Source of the DNA: Pseudomonas juntendi
GTDB lineage: Bacteria; Pseudomonadota; Gammaproteobacteria; Pseudomonadales; Pseudomonadaceae
Assembly (NCBI RefSeq): GCF_009932375.1
Contig: NZ_BLJG01000036.1
Coordinates: forward strand, 1-43,345
Direction of reading: 5' to 3'
DNA: 43,345 nucleotides
The stretch's first letter is position 1, and each line of letters opens with the position of its first letter. Under the pieces are notes generated by a model. It was not told the DNA's origin and searched no databases. It saw nothing but the letters and a program-made list of their open reading frames with translations. Made by a program: the position numbers and the translations under genes. This document shows positions 25,118 through 33,493 of this stretch, piece by piece.

Positions 25118-25597
25118 TTAGCCCCGCGCGAATGCCGCCAGCTTGTCCCCGTCCAGGCGGTAGCGTACCCACTCATCCTGGGCCTCGGCGCCCAGCTTCT
25201 GATAAAAGCCGATTGCCGGTTCGTTCCAGTCCAGCACGCTCCACTCCAGGCGCCCACAGTTGTTGGCCACCGCCTCGCGGGCGATGTGCTGCAGCAACTG
25301 GCGGCCAGCCCCGTCACCGCGCTGTTCGGGGGTGATGTACAGGTCTTCCAGGTAGATGCCGTTGCGCCCCAGCCAGGTGGAATAGCTGTAGAAATACACG
25401 GCAAAGCCGATCGCCTGGCCATCGCGTTCGCAGACCAGGCTGTGCACGGTACTGCCTGCACCGAACAGGCTGTGCTCGATATCGGCCAGGGTGGCGACCA
25501 CCTCGTGGCGCGCGCGCTCGTACTCGGCCAGCTCGGTGATGAAGTTGAGGATCTGCGCGGCATCGGCAGGCGCGGCAGGGCGAATGGAAAGGCTCAT
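25118..25597 (-). CDS. GNAT-family N-acetyltransferase (diamine acetyltransferase-like)
   Basis: This 159-residue, single-domain GNAT enzyme begins MSLSIRPAAPADAAQILNFI. The acetyl-CoA pyrophosphate loop is EQRGDGAGRQLLQHIA (R/Q-x-x-G-x-G/A). LEDLYITPE before it and LEWSVLDWNEPAIGFYQKLG after it are the typical GNAT strands beta4, beta5 and helix alpha4. FAVYFYSYSTWLGRNGIYLE resembles the spermine/spermidine acetyltransferase group, so a polyamine or amino-acid-type substrate is the best guess. The gene is upstream of, and on the same strand as, the cbtB riboswitch, but the riboswitch has its own leader. Confidence 0.88.
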   Translation of the reverse strand: MSLSIRPAAPADAAQILNFITELAEYERARHEVVATLADIEHSLFGAGSTVHSLVCERDGQAIGFAVYFYSYSTWLGRNGIYLEDLYITPEQRGDGAGRQLLQHIAREAVANNCGRLEWSVLDWNEPAIGFYQKLGAEAQDEWVRYRLDGDKLAAFARG

Positions 25598-25715
25598 GAG
25601 ACGGCTTCCTTGATCCAGAATGGCAGCACAGTAATGTGTATCTGCATAATTTGTTGTAACTGTAGTGGTCGCCTAGGAAAGCGACTCCGGTAGTGTGGCA
25701 GCACCCTCACTGAAA

Positions 25716-25838
25716 GTGGAATGCCCGCCATGCCTGCTGCAGAACCCGCGCTGGCTGATGCTGTTCAATGTCCTGATGGCCCTGCTGCTGGTGATTTCAC
25801 TGTACCCGCTGCTGTTTGTAGAATCGGTGTTCCCCTAG
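25716..25838 (+). CDS. Possible small membrane peptide with CPPC motif
   Basis: From a GTG at 25716 the frame encodes 40 residues: a CPPC motif at residues 3-6, a short NPRW stretch, and then one hydrophobic helix (about residues 15-35) ending ESVFP. Thirty-two of the 40 third codon positions are G or C, as in true genes of this window. The frame ends 21 bp before the alpha/beta hydrolase start. Against it: no good ribosome site, and an overlapping frame from the ATG at 25721 gives a 44-residue alternative without features. An internal ATG at 25758 would give only the helix. Confidence 0.4.
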   Translation: MECPPCLLQNPRWLMLFNVLMALLLVISLYPLLFVESVFP

Positions 25839-25859
25839 CGTTGCGAGTGCCGTAAACCC

Positions 25860-26732
25860 ATGCAGTTGATTCCCTGGTCCCATGAATGCGCCGAAGGCTT
25901 CACCTTGCGTGGTTGGCGAACCCCGGCCAGCGGCAAGCCACTGCTGCATTTCTTGCATGGCAACGGTTTTTGCTGTTTGACCTACCAGCCGTTGCTGATG
26001 CGCCTGGGTGAACATTTCGACCTGTGGCTATGTGATGTGCAAGGGCACGGTGACAGTGACCATGGCGGGGCGTTTCTGGGTTGGAACCGCACAGCGGCGC
26101 TGGCCGTGGAAGCCTTCGAAGCGGGCCGTGGCGAATACGGCGAAGTGGCCCGCTTTGCCGTGGGCCACAGCTTCGGCGGCGTGTTGACCGGGCTGATGTT
26201 AGCCAGTGACCCGCAGTTGTTCGCCCGTGCTGTGCTGCTCGATCCGGTGTTGTTCAGCCGCCGGATGCTCGGGGTGATGGGCGCGGCGGCGCTGGTTGGC
26301 CTGCACCAGCGTCATGCCTTGGCGCGCAAAGCCGCCAGCCGCCGCAGCCATTGGCCTGATCGCACAGCGGCGCTGGCTTCGCTGCAGGGCCGGGGCATCT
26401 TCAAAGGCTGGGCCGATGCGGCGTTGCAGGCGTATGTCGAGCATGCCATCGGCGATTGCGGCGAGGCCGTGGTACTTAAGTGCCGACCCAGCCGCGAGGT
26501 GGAAATCTTCAGCTCGTTCCCTAAGCGCATGTGGGCCAGCCTGTGTGCAATCAATACCCCGACCCATGTGATCTATGGCAAGCACACCTATCCGTTCGTG
26601 CCACGCTCGGTGCAGCGCCTGGTGTCGCTGAATGCCAGCATCAGCGCGCAGGAGGTCGCCGGTGGGCACTGCTTCATGCAGGAAGACCCGGCGATGGCAG
26701 CCGAACAGGTGCTGGCTTTCTTGCAGCGGTGA
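25860..26732 (+). CDS. Alpha/beta hydrolase
   Basis: This 290-residue cytoplasmic protein has the alpha/beta-hydrolase fold. The oxyanion motif HGNGF is at 33-37, DVQGHGDSD at 59-67, the nucleophile elbow GHSFGG gives Ser104, and GGHCFMQED gives the catalytic His270. The acid is probably in the segment between 235 and 250 but cannot be fixed. A cap-like insertion lies between the elbow and the C-terminal core. The substrate is unknown; esterase or epoxide-hydrolase-like activities are possible. The ATG has only a weak ribosome site. It lies upstream of pirin on the same strand, 96 bp apart. Confidence 0.88.
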   Translation: MQLIPWSHECAEGFTLRGWRTPASGKPLLHFLHGNGFCCLTYQPLLMRLGEHFDLWLCDVQGHGDSDHGGAFLGWNRTAALAVEAFEAGRGEYGEVARFAVGHSFGGVLTGLMLASDPQLFARAVLLDPVLFSRRMLGVMGAAALVGLHQRHALARKAASRRSHWPDRTAALASLQGRGIFKGWADAALQAYVEHAIGDCGEAVVLKCRPSREVEIFSSFPKRMWASLCAINTPTHVIYGKHTYPFVPRSVQRLVSLNASISAQEVAGGHCFMQEDPAMAAEQVLAFLQR

Positions 26733-26828
26733 TTGTTCTGTAGGTGGAACGATGTGGGCCGGCAAAGCCCTCTACCGGCTGATTGTCATCATTGATAAGG
26801 TGATCCAAACCGAAACAGGAGCCTTCTC

Positions 26829-27695
26829 ATGAAAACCATTCTGGGTATCCACCACAGCCCCCACGCCCATTGGGTGGGTGATGGCTTCCCGGTCCGCAGC
26901 CTGTTCACCTATGACCACCTGGCCAGCCACATCAGCCCGTTCCTGCTGCTGGACTATGCCGGCCCGCATGCGTTCACCCCAACCCAGGCCCGGCGCGGCG
27001 TGGGCCAGCACCCGCACCGTGGTTTCGAGACAGTGACCATTGTCTACCAGGGCGAGCTGGAGCACCGCGATTCCACGGGTGCCGGCGGCCTGATCGGGCC
27101 AGGCGACGTGCAGTGGATGACCGCTGCCAATGGCATCATCCATGAAGAATTCCATTCGCCAGCCTTTGCCGAGCGGGGCGGCATGCTGGAGATGGTGCAG
27201 CTGTGGGTCAACCTGCCCGCTCGCGACAAACGTGCAGCGGCGGGCTACCAGACACTGCTGGCCAGCGATATCCCGGTAGTAGCGCTGGCTAACCAGGCCG
27301 GCAGTGTGCGCGTGATAGCCGGGGATTACCAAGGCCACCAAGGGCCGGCGCGCACTTTTACGGCCATGGACGTCTGGGACCTGCGCCTGAACAACGGCGC
27401 TGCCTTGCAGTTGCCGGTGGCCGCCGGGCGCAACGCGGCGCTGGTGGTATTGCGCGGCCGCGTGCGGGTCAATGGTGAGCGCGAAGCCGGGCCGTCCAGC
27501 CTGGTGCTGTTCGACCCCGAGCTGGCGGATGTGCGGGTCGAAGCGCTCGAAGGCGCCAGCGTGTTGCTGCTCAGCGGTGAGCCGATCGACGAGCCGATCG
27601 TGGGTTACGGCCCGTTCGTGATGAACAGCCAGGCGGAGATTGCCGAGTCGTTCGACGACTTCCATGCCGGGCGGTTTGGCCAGCTGCAGCAGTAG
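26829..27695 (+). CDS. Pirin family protein
   Basis: This 288-residue bicupin protein carries the metal site of pirins: His61 and His63 in GQHPHRGFETVT, and His105 and Glu107 in GIIHEEFHS. Bacterial pirins may act as quercetinase-type dioxygenases or as redox-sensing partners of other proteins; the role here is not evident. The second cupin is present (PVAAGRNAALVVLRGRVRV) without the metal ligands, as usual. CAGGAG followed by 7 bp precedes the ATG. No regulator is adjacent. Confidence 0.92.
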   Translation: MKTILGIHHSPHAHWVGDGFPVRSLFTYDHLASHISPFLLLDYAGPHAFTPTQARRGVGQHPHRGFETVTIVYQGELEHRDSTGAGGLIGPGDVQWMTAANGIIHEEFHSPAFAERGGMLEMVQLWVNLPARDKRAAAGYQTLLASDIPVVALANQAGSVRVIAGDYQGHQGPARTFTAMDVWDLRLNNGAALQLPVAAGRNAALVVLRGRVRVNGEREAGPSSLVLFDPELADVRVEALEGASVLLLSGEPIDEPIVGYGPFVMNSQAEIAESFDDFHAGRFGQLQQ

Positions 27696-27703
27696 AAGGG
27701 CGC

Positions 27704-27721
27704 GGGGCCGGTGCCGGCCCC
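27704..27721. terminator. Hairpin after pirin
   Basis: GGGGCCG-gtgc-CGGCCCC forms a 7-bp GC stem 8 bp after the pirin stop codon. No U-tract follows. The next 240 bp to the DUF1652 gene contain no supported gene; they hold the leader of that gene. Confidence 0.4.
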
Positions 27722-27960
27722 CACTGAAGCCCTGCGCAACCATTCGTCGTGAAGTTCGTTGCTGCGACCGAACACCCGATCCCGGCAGGCGATCTTCCAC
27801 TAAGGTGCTAGAGGATTCCCCGCATCATCATTGCCCCGGCGCATGGACGCCCGCCGTGGCATGCGCATTATCAATTGGCACCCAGCCCCACGAGGGCGTA
27901 CTTCCTCACAACAGGCCATCCCACCGAGAGGGTCGTACCATGTCGTTGATAGGAGTTTCC

Positions 27961-28200
27961 ATGCTCGAGCTGCGGCAGTTGATCGAGCATGCCTGCCTGC
28001 CAGATCGCTGTGAAATCAGCTGTACCGATGGTGACAACCTGACCATCCGCCTCGGTCAGGGCCAGAGCCTCGATGAGTGCTGCACCCTCAGCGGGGTGCC
28101 ATTGCGCAGCCTCAACACCTGCCGCGATGTGCTGAACCTGGTGGAGCAATTGCATACCCTGCGTGACCGCCCGCCTGCACCGGTGAAGTCCATCGCCTGA
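27961..28200 (+). CDS. DUF1652 family protein
   Basis: This 79-residue cytoplasmic protein opens MLELRQLIEHACLPDRCEIS and continues DGDNLTIRLGQGQSLDECC, the recognisable DUF1652 pattern of short Pseudomonas proteins. I took the ATG at 27961 because ATAGGAGTTTCC directly precedes it; another ATG 21 bp earlier is in frame. It has four cysteines (residues 13, 17, 40 and 41) plus one further on (CRD). Function unknown. Confidence 0.82.
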   Translation: MLELRQLIEHACLPDRCEISCTDGDNLTIRLGQGQSLDECCTLSGVPLRSLNTCRDVLNLVEQLHTLRDRPPAPVKSIA

Positions 28201-28214
28201 TGCGAGTGCGCGAA

Positions 28215-28240
28215 CCCCGCTCAGCCCTTGGCTGGCGGGG
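28215..28240. terminator. Hairpin between convergent genes
   Basis: CCCCGC/GCGGGG and CAGCC/GGCTG form an 11-bp stem with one bulged T and a 3-nt loop (28215-28240). It lies in the 74-bp gap between the DUF1652 gene and the convergent unknown gene, a natural place for a shared terminator. U-tracts are missing. Confidence 0.5.
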
Positions 28241-28274
28241 GAAGGCCCGCGCGCTGGCGCCAGCCGTTGATTGC

Positions 28275-28562
28275 CTAGTGCAGTTCCACCAGCAGGTTCA
28301 ACCCACCATCGCCACACTTGCCCTTGTCGCGAACGACCCCATGGTAGCTGCGACCATCCCACATGAATGCCACGCTATGGGCGCGCTCGACCTTGTGCGG
28401 GAGCGGTGGGCATATGTGTACACGCAGCGCCGCGCGGCCCTGCAGATTCAAGGGCGCAAGTTGGCACTGGCATTCCACGGACTGCGCAACCGGCCCGAAC
28501 AGGGTGTCGCGAACGTAGTCCAGTTGCAGCGCGGTATTGGGCGAACGGCCGGGCATCTTCAT
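28275..28562 (-). CDS. Hypothetical protein, 95 residues
   Basis: The frame encodes MKMPGRSPNTALQLDYVRDT and onward to a C-terminal DKGKCGDGGLNLLVELH. Composition is normal for a cytoplasmic protein, and hydrophobic residues alternate in a beta-rich way (AALRVHICPP, AHSVAFMWDG). Three cysteines are scattered. No family was recognised and the ribosome site is weak; the second ATG (28556) is an equal start candidate. It is on the same strand as alkB, 150 bp downstream of it, and nothing else of note lies in that gap. I regard it as probably real. Confidence 0.55.
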   Translation of the reverse strand: MKMPGRSPNTALQLDYVRDTLFGPVAQSVECQCQLAPLNLQGRAALRVHICPPLPHKVERAHSVAFMWDGRSYHGVVRDKGKCGDGGLNLLVELH

Positions 28563-28712
28563 AGGGATTCGACTCGTTGACTACGGCAAGGACGGCAGGT
28601 CTGGCAAGGCATGACGGACTCCTGGCGGGCGGCAGTGTAATTATTCTCTGAACCCTGGGGTGGGCAGTCGTTCAACCTGTTTCATGCCGGTGTTGCACAG
28701 GCCCGGCAATGC

Positions 28713-29360
28713 CTAGCCACCGGCCTTGCGCAAGGTGAGGTTGATGCGCCGCTCGCCCATGCGCGGGTGCACGCCGGGCTTGATCGGCAGTACGCCATGA
28801 AAGCGCAGGCGGTCTTCGCCGCCCCACACCAGCACATCGCCGTGGCTGAGGGCAATGCGCTGGGTTTTGTCGGCCCGCTGCAACCCGCCGAACAGGAACA
28901 CCGCCGGCAGGCCCAGCGACAGTGAAACGATCGGTTGGCCAAAATCGTGCTCGTCGCGGTCCTGGTGCAGGCTCAAACGTGTGCCCGGCAGGTAATGGTT
29001 GATCAGGCAGGCGTCCGGGGTGAAACCGTCGAAACCGGCCATGGCGGCAGCGCGGTTGGCCAGGGTGAGCAATATCGGCGGCAAGGCAGGCCAGGGCTGG
29101 CCGGTCAGCGGGTCCGAACGGCTGTAGCGGTAACCCTGTGCATCACTGACCCAGCCCAGTGTGCCGCAATTGCTCAGCGCCACCGCCATGCGCAGCCCGC
29201 CGGGCGTGTGCATGTGCCGAAACGGTGCGGCACGCAGCACCGGGCGCAACGCGTCGAGCAGTGGTTCGACTTCGCCCAGGGCAAACCCGGGCAACAGCAC
29301 GGTTTCGCTTGCCAGGCGTTGTGGCTGAGGGCCGAACAGGTCGAGGTCGGACTGAATCAT
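28713..29360 (-). CDS. alkB: Alpha-ketoglutarate-dependent DNA repair dioxygenase AlkB
   Basis: This 215-residue protein is of full AlkB length. The Fe(II) ligands His132 and Asp134 (LHQDRDE) and His188 (RFHGVLP) are present. The 2-oxoglutarate arginines lie in RRINLTLRK near the C terminus. YRYS around residues 77-80 and NHYLPGTRLSLH match the nucleotide-recognition and core segments. It oxidatively removes methyl groups from 1-methyladenine and 3-methylcytosine. It stands alone without ada; no obvious Ada box was found in the 92 bp before the PtxS operator, which belongs to the divergent operon. Confidence 0.95.
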   Translation of the reverse strand: MIQSDLDLFGPQPQRLASETVLLPGFALGEVEPLLDALRPVLRAAPFRHMHTPGGLRMAVALSNCGTLGWVSDAQGYRYSRSDPLTGQPWPALPPILLTLANRAAAMAGFDGFTPDACLINHYLPGTRLSLHQDRDEHDFGQPIVSLSLGLPAVFLFGGLQRADKTQRIALSHGDVLVWGGEDRLRFHGVLPIKPGVHPRMGERRINLTLRKAGG

Positions 29361-29452
29361 GGCCTGGGTATCGAATGGGGTAGGCCCATTGTAATGGGCT
29401 TCGTCGCCCAGGCCTATGCGCGGGTCAATACCCGTGGTCGCAATGTCAAGAC

Positions 29453-29466
29453 TGAAACCGGTTTCA
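29453..29466. promoter_or_regulatory. PtxS operator of the gluconate dehydrogenase operon
   Basis: Exact palindrome TGAAACCGGTTTCA. A possible promoter overlaps it: TTTCAA (29462-29467), 17 bp spacer, TAGATT (29485-29490). PtxS bound here would cover the -35 region. The ATG of the first dehydrogenase gene is 116 bp downstream. Confidence 0.9.
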
Positions 29467-29581
29467 AAAGATTTCTGAACGCGCTAGATTACTCGGCTGT
29501 CTTTTTGAAGGCCCAACAAGACTCGCCCGCACAACACCAGATGGCGCTTATAAGGCCGCCCGCAGCCGATGAGGATTCACC

Positions 29582-30322
29582 ATGCCCGAGCATGCTCCCG
29601 ACAACCCGCGCAGGGACTTTCTGCGCAAGACCTTGACCTTGATCCCCGTGGTGACCGTCGCCAGTACCGGGCTCGGGGCAGGTGCCAGCCAGCTGCTGGC
29701 CGCGCCGCAGCAGGAACCGAAGGTGCCGGCAGCGCCACCGGCGGGCAAGTACCAGCCAACCTTCTTCAGTGCCGAGGAATGGGCCTTCGTGCAGGCCGCC
29801 GTAGCGCGCATCATCCCTGCCGATGCCCTCGGGCCCGGTGCGCTTGAAGCCGGGGCCGCCGAGTTCATAGACCGGCAGATGAATACCCCCTACGCGACCG
29901 GGGCTCAGTGGTACATGCAAGGCCCGTTCAACGCCGACGCCCCACCCGAACTGGGCTATCAACTGCAGTTGAACCCGCAGCAGATCTACCGCCTGGGCAT
30001 CGCTGCAGTGGATGGCTGGTGCAAGGCCAACAGTGGGCAAGTGTTCGCTGCCCAAGACAGCGCTACCCAGGACCGGATACTCGGCAAAGTCGAGGCCGGT
30101 GAGCTGGCGTTCGAGGCAGTACCGGCCACGGTATTCTTCAGCCTGCTGGTGCAGAATACCCGTGAGGGGTTCTTCTGTGACCCGATTCATGGCGGCAACA
30201 AGGGCATGGTCGGCTGGACCCAGATCGGCTTCCCGGGCGCGCGCGCCGACTTCATGGACTGGGTCGAGCGCAATGAGCCGTACCCGTTCCCGGCTGTATC
30301 GATCCGCGGCGAGAGGGCCTAA
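29582..30322 (+). CDS. Gluconate 2-dehydrogenase subunit 3 (gamma, Tat-exported)
   Basis: This 246-residue small subunit is of the membrane-bound gluconate/sorbitol dehydrogenase type. It has a twin-arginine signal, NPRRDFLRKTLTLIPVVTVA, and a mature domain with EEWAFVQAAVARIIPADALG and AGAAEFIDRQMNTPYA, family-typical motifs. The FAD subunit has no signal of its own and is thought to be exported with this one. GAGGATTCACC precedes the ATG. It is the first gene of a three-gene operon, with 3 bp to the next start, controlled by PtxS. Codons near residue 160 contain a 14-bp copy of the GnuR-type operator. Confidence 0.94.
   Translation: MPEHAPDNPRRDFLRKTLTLIPVVTVASTGLGAGASQLLAAPQQEPKVPAAPPAGKYQPTFFSAEEWAFVQAAVARIIPADALGPGALEAGAAEFIDRQMNTPYATGAQWYMQGPFNADAPPELGYQLQLNPQQIYRLGIAAVDGWCKANSGQVFAAQDSATQDRILGKVEAGELAFEAVPATVFFSLLVQNTREGFFCDPIHGGNKGMVGWTQIGFPGARADFMDWVERNEPYPFPAVSIRGERA
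30055..30068. promoter_or_regulatory. Intragenic GnuR-type operator sequence
   Basis: AGACAGCGCTACCC inside the gamma-subunit gene is the exact reverse complement of the operator at 15258-15271 and differs by one base from the other two. It encodes QDSAT, so coding constraint could explain it. A functional role is inference only. Confidence 0.35.
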
Positions 30323-30325
30323 GGC

Positions 30326-32110
30326 ATGGCGACTGTTTTGAAAAAGGTGGATGCCGTCATTGTCGGTTTTGGCTGGTCGGGTGCGATCATGGCCAAGGAG
30401 TTGACCGAAGCCGGCCTGCAGGTGGTGGCCCTGGAGCGTGGGCCGATGCAGGACACCTACCCGGAGGGTAGCTACCCGCAGGTAATCGACGAGCTCACCT
30501 ACAGCGTGCGCAAGAAGCTGTTCGTCGACGTGTCGAAAGAAACCGTCACCATTCGCCATAGCGTGAACGACGTGGCACTGCCCAACCGCCAACTGGGCGC
30601 CTTCCTGCCTGGCAAGGGCGTGGGTGGGGCAGGCTTGCACTGGTCGGGTGTGCATTTCCGGGTAGACCCGGTGGAGTTGCGCCTGCGCAGCCATTACGAG
30701 GAGCGCTACGGGCGCAAATTTATCCCCGAGGGCATGACGATCCAGGACTTCGGCGTCAGCTACGAAGAGCTGGAACCGTATTTCGACTTTGCCGAGAAAG
30801 TGTTCGGCACGTCCGGCCAGGCCTGGACGGTCAAGGGCCAGCTGGTAGGTGAGGGGCGGGGTGGCAACCCTTATGCACCCGACCGTTCCAACCCGTTCCC
30901 GCTGCCGGCGCAGAAGAACGTGGTGTCGGCCAGGCTGTTCGAAAAGGCCGCCAGCAGCCTGGGCTACAAGCCCTACAACCTGCCCTCGGCCAACACGTCA
31001 GGGCCTTACACCAACCCCTACGGCGCGCAGATGGGGCCGTGCAACTTCTGTGGTTTCTGCAGCGGCTACGTGTGCTACATGTATTCCAAGGCATCGCCGA
31101 ATGTGAATATTCTGCCAGCGCTGCGCCAAGTGCCGAATTTCGAGTTGCGGGCCAACGCCCATGTGCTGCGGGTGAACCTGGACGACAGCAAGCGCAAGGC
31201 GACCGGCGTGACCTACATCGACGCCCAGGGGCGCGAGGTGGAGCAGCCGGCCGACCTGGTGATCCTGGCGGCGTTCCAGTTCAACAACGTGCGCTTGATG
31301 CTGCTTTCCGGTATCGGCAAACCCTACGACCCGGTGAGCAACGAGGGTGTGGTCGGGCGCAACTTTGCCTACCAGAACATGGGCACGGTCAAGGCGTTCT
31401 TCGACAAGGACACCTACACCAACAACTTCATCGGCGCCGGTGGCAATGGCATCGCCATCGATGACTTCAACGCCGACAACTTCGACCATGGCCCGCACGG
31501 CTTCGTCGGTGGCTCGCCAATGTGGGTGAACCAGGCTGGCAGCCGGCCCATCGCCGGCACTGCCAACCCGCCTGGCACCCCGGCCTGGGGCAGCGCCTGG
31601 AAGAAGGCCACGGCGGACTATTACACCCACCAGGTGTCGATGGACGCCCACGGCGCCCACCAGTCCTACCGTGGCAATTACCTGGACCTGGACCCGACCT
31701 ACCGGGACGCCTACGGCCAGCCACTGTTGCGCATGACCTTCGACTGGCAGGAAAACGACATCAGGATGAACCAGTTCATGGTCGACAAGCTGAGCAAGAT
31801 TGCCCAGGCGATGAACCCCAAGGCCATTGCCGTGCTGGGCAAGAAGGTCAAGGACCACTTCAACACCGCCAGCTACCAGACCACCCACCTGAACGGCGGC
31901 GCGATAATGGGCACCGACCCGAAAACCAGCGCGCTCAACCGTTACCTGCAGTGTTGGGATGTACACAATGTGTTCGTTCCGGGGGCATCTGCATTCCCCC
32001 AGGGGCTGGGTTACAACCCCACCGGGCTGGTGGCGGCGCTGACCTACTGGTCGGCTCGGGCCATTCGTGAGCAGTACCTGAAAAACCCCGGCCCGCTGGT
32101 CCAGGCTTGA
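30326..32110 (+). CDS. Gluconate 2-dehydrogenase FAD-binding (GMC) large subunit
   Basis: This 594-residue GMC oxidoreductase has an N-terminal Rossmann motif, VDAVIVGFGWSGAIMAKEL, with the ribose-binding glutamate in ALERG. GKGVGGAGLHWSGVHFRVDP is the second FAD motif. A cysteine-rich patch, CNFCGFCSGYVC, lies near residue 240; its cysteines may hold a 3Fe-4S-type cluster as proposed for related dehydrogenases. The C-terminal GMC domain contains HLNGGAIMGTDP and YNPTGLVAALTYW. It oxidises gluconate to 2-ketogluconate in the periplasm. It is located between the Tat subunit (3 bp gap) and the cytochrome subunit. Confidence 0.94.
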   Translation: MATVLKKVDAVIVGFGWSGAIMAKELTEAGLQVVALERGPMQDTYPEGSYPQVIDELTYSVRKKLFVDVSKETVTIRHSVNDVALPNRQLGAFLPGKGVGGAGLHWSGVHFRVDPVELRLRSHYEERYGRKFIPEGMTIQDFGVSYEELEPYFDFAEKVFGTSGQAWTVKGQLVGEGRGGNPYAPDRSNPFPLPAQKNVVSARLFEKAASSLGYKPYNLPSANTSGPYTNPYGAQMGPCNFCGFCSGYVCYMYSKASPNVNILPALRQVPNFELRANAHVLRVNLDDSKRKATGVTYIDAQGREVEQPADLVILAAFQFNNVRLMLLSGIGKPYDPVSNEGVVGRNFAYQNMGTVKAFFDKDTYTNNFIGAGGNGIAIDDFNADNFDHGPHGFVGGSPMWVNQAGSRPIAGTANPPGTPAWGSAWKKATADYYTHQVSMDAHGAHQSYRGNYLDLDPTYRDAYGQPLLRMTFDWQENDIRMNQFMVDKLSKIAQAMNPKAIAVLGKKVKDHFNTASYQTTHLNGGAIMGTDPKTSALNRYLQCWDVHNVFVPGASAFPQGLGYNPTGLVAALTYWSARAIREQYLKNPGPLVQA

Positions 32111-32122
32111 GGAGCGATGAGC

Positions 32123-33370
32123 ATGAAAACAATGTTGATCGCAACCCTGCTGCTGGGCGCCGGCGTGGCTGGCCAGGCCGTTGCCGCTGAAGATGCGCAG
32201 GTGCGCCAGGGTGAATATTTGGCCCGCGCCGGTGACTGTGTGGCCTGCCACACCGCCAAGGGGGGCAAGCCCTTCGCCGGTGGCCTGCCGATGCAAACAC
32301 CTATCGGCACGGTGTACTCCACCAATATCACCCCGTCCGCCAGTGGCATTGGCCATTACAGCTTCGAAGACTTCGACCAGGCTGTACGCAAAGGCATCGG
32401 CAAGGACGGCAGCACCCTGTACCCGGCCATGCCATACCCTTCGTACGCGCGGATCACCGAGCAGGACATGCAGGCGCTGTACGCCTATTTCATGAAGGGC
32501 GTCGAGCCGGTGGAGCAGCCCAACCAGGCTACCGATATTCCCTGGCCGCTGAGCATGCGTTGGCCGTTGGCCATCTGGCGTGGCCTGTTCGCGCCTGCGG
32601 CAACGCCCTGGCAAGCCTCGGCAGCGGCTGACCCGGTGGTCGACCGTGGCGCGTACCTGGTCGAAGGCCTGGGGCATTGCGGTGCCTGCCACACCCCGCG
32701 GGCGCTGACCATGCAGGAAAAGGCGCTGAGCCCGGCCGAGGGTAAGCAGTTCCTTGCCGGCAGCGCGCCATTGGAGGGCTGGATCGCCAAGAACCTGCGC
32801 GGCGATCACAAGGACGGCCTGGGCAGTTGGAGCGAAGCCGAGCTGGTGCAGTTTCTCAAGACCGGGCGCAGTGACCGCAGTGCGGTGTTCGGCGGCATGA
32901 GCGACGTGGTCGAGCACAGCATGCAGTACATGACCGATGCCGACCTGACGGCGATTGCCCGTTACCTGAAGACCCTGCCGCCCAGCGACCCGAACGACCA
33001 GCCGCATGTCTACGACAAGCAGGTGGCCGATGCCCTGTGGCGCGGTGACGACAGCAAGCCTGGCGCCGCGGTGTACATCGACAACTGTGCCGCTTGCCAC
33101 CGAACCGATGGCCAGGGCTACACCCGTGTGTTCCCGGCCCTGGCCGGCAACCCGGTGGTGCAGACGGCGGACGCCACCTCGCTGATCCATGTGGTGCTGG
33201 CAGGCGGCACGGTGCCGGCGACGCACACCGCACCGTCGAACTTCACCATGCCAGCGTTTGGCTGGCGCCTGAGCGACCAGGAAGTTGCCGAGGTGGTGAA
33301 CTTCATCAGGACCAGCTGGGGTAACCAGGCGGGGGCGGTTACCGCCGCGGATGTGAAGGCATTGCGCTGA
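32123..33370 (+). CDS. Gluconate 2-dehydrogenase cytochrome c subunit
   Basis: This 415-residue protein has a Sec signal (MKTMLIATLLLGAGVAGQAV) and three c-type heme motifs, CVACH near residue 39, CGACH near 188 and CAACH near 330. It passes electrons from the flavin subunit to ubiquinone. I chose the second ATG (32123) because AGGAG lies 8 bp upstream; the ATG at 32117 is only 3 bp from it. It ends the operon and is followed by a 12-bp-stem hairpin. The alternative label is sorbitol/alcohol dehydrogenase cytochrome, but the PtxS site and kgu neighbours favour gluconate. Confidence 0.94.
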   Translation: MKTMLIATLLLGAGVAGQAVAAEDAQVRQGEYLARAGDCVACHTAKGGKPFAGGLPMQTPIGTVYSTNITPSASGIGHYSFEDFDQAVRKGIGKDGSTLYPAMPYPSYARITEQDMQALYAYFMKGVEPVEQPNQATDIPWPLSMRWPLAIWRGLFAPAATPWQASAAADPVVDRGAYLVEGLGHCGACHTPRALTMQEKALSPAEGKQFLAGSAPLEGWIAKNLRGDHKDGLGSWSEAELVQFLKTGRSDRSAVFGGMSDVVEHSMQYMTDADLTAIARYLKTLPPSDPNDQPHVYDKQVADALWRGDDSKPGAAVYIDNCAACHRTDGQGYTRVFPALAGNPVVQTADATSLIHVVLAGGTVPATHTAPSNFTMPAFGWRLSDQEVAEVVNFIRTSWGNQAGAVTAADVKALR

Positions 33371-33383
33371 GAGGGGGTTGCCT

Positions 33384-33417
33384 CAGGTTCGGCGAAGGCA
33401 TTGTGTCGCCGAACCTG
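33384..33417 (+). terminator. Terminator-like hairpin after the gluconate dehydrogenase operon
   Basis: CAGGTTCGGCGA (33384-33395) pairs perfectly with TCGCCGAACCTG (33406-33417) across a 10-nt loop, 13 bp after the stop codon. The following sequence, gccttgccc, is not a proper U-tract, but the stem is the strongest in this part of the window. Confidence 0.6.
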
Positions 33418-33493
33418 GCCTTGCCCGGCTGGCCAGCCCGGTCGCTTCGGCCGACCAACGGCATATTGACGAAAGCACCAAGTTTTGGTGTAT

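Noticed and set aside
30998..33226. Very long open frame (742 codons) on the minus strand
   Set aside because: It lies antisense to the gluconate dehydrogenase FAD and cytochrome genes, has no family resemblance and arises from high third-position GC in the genes on the other strand.
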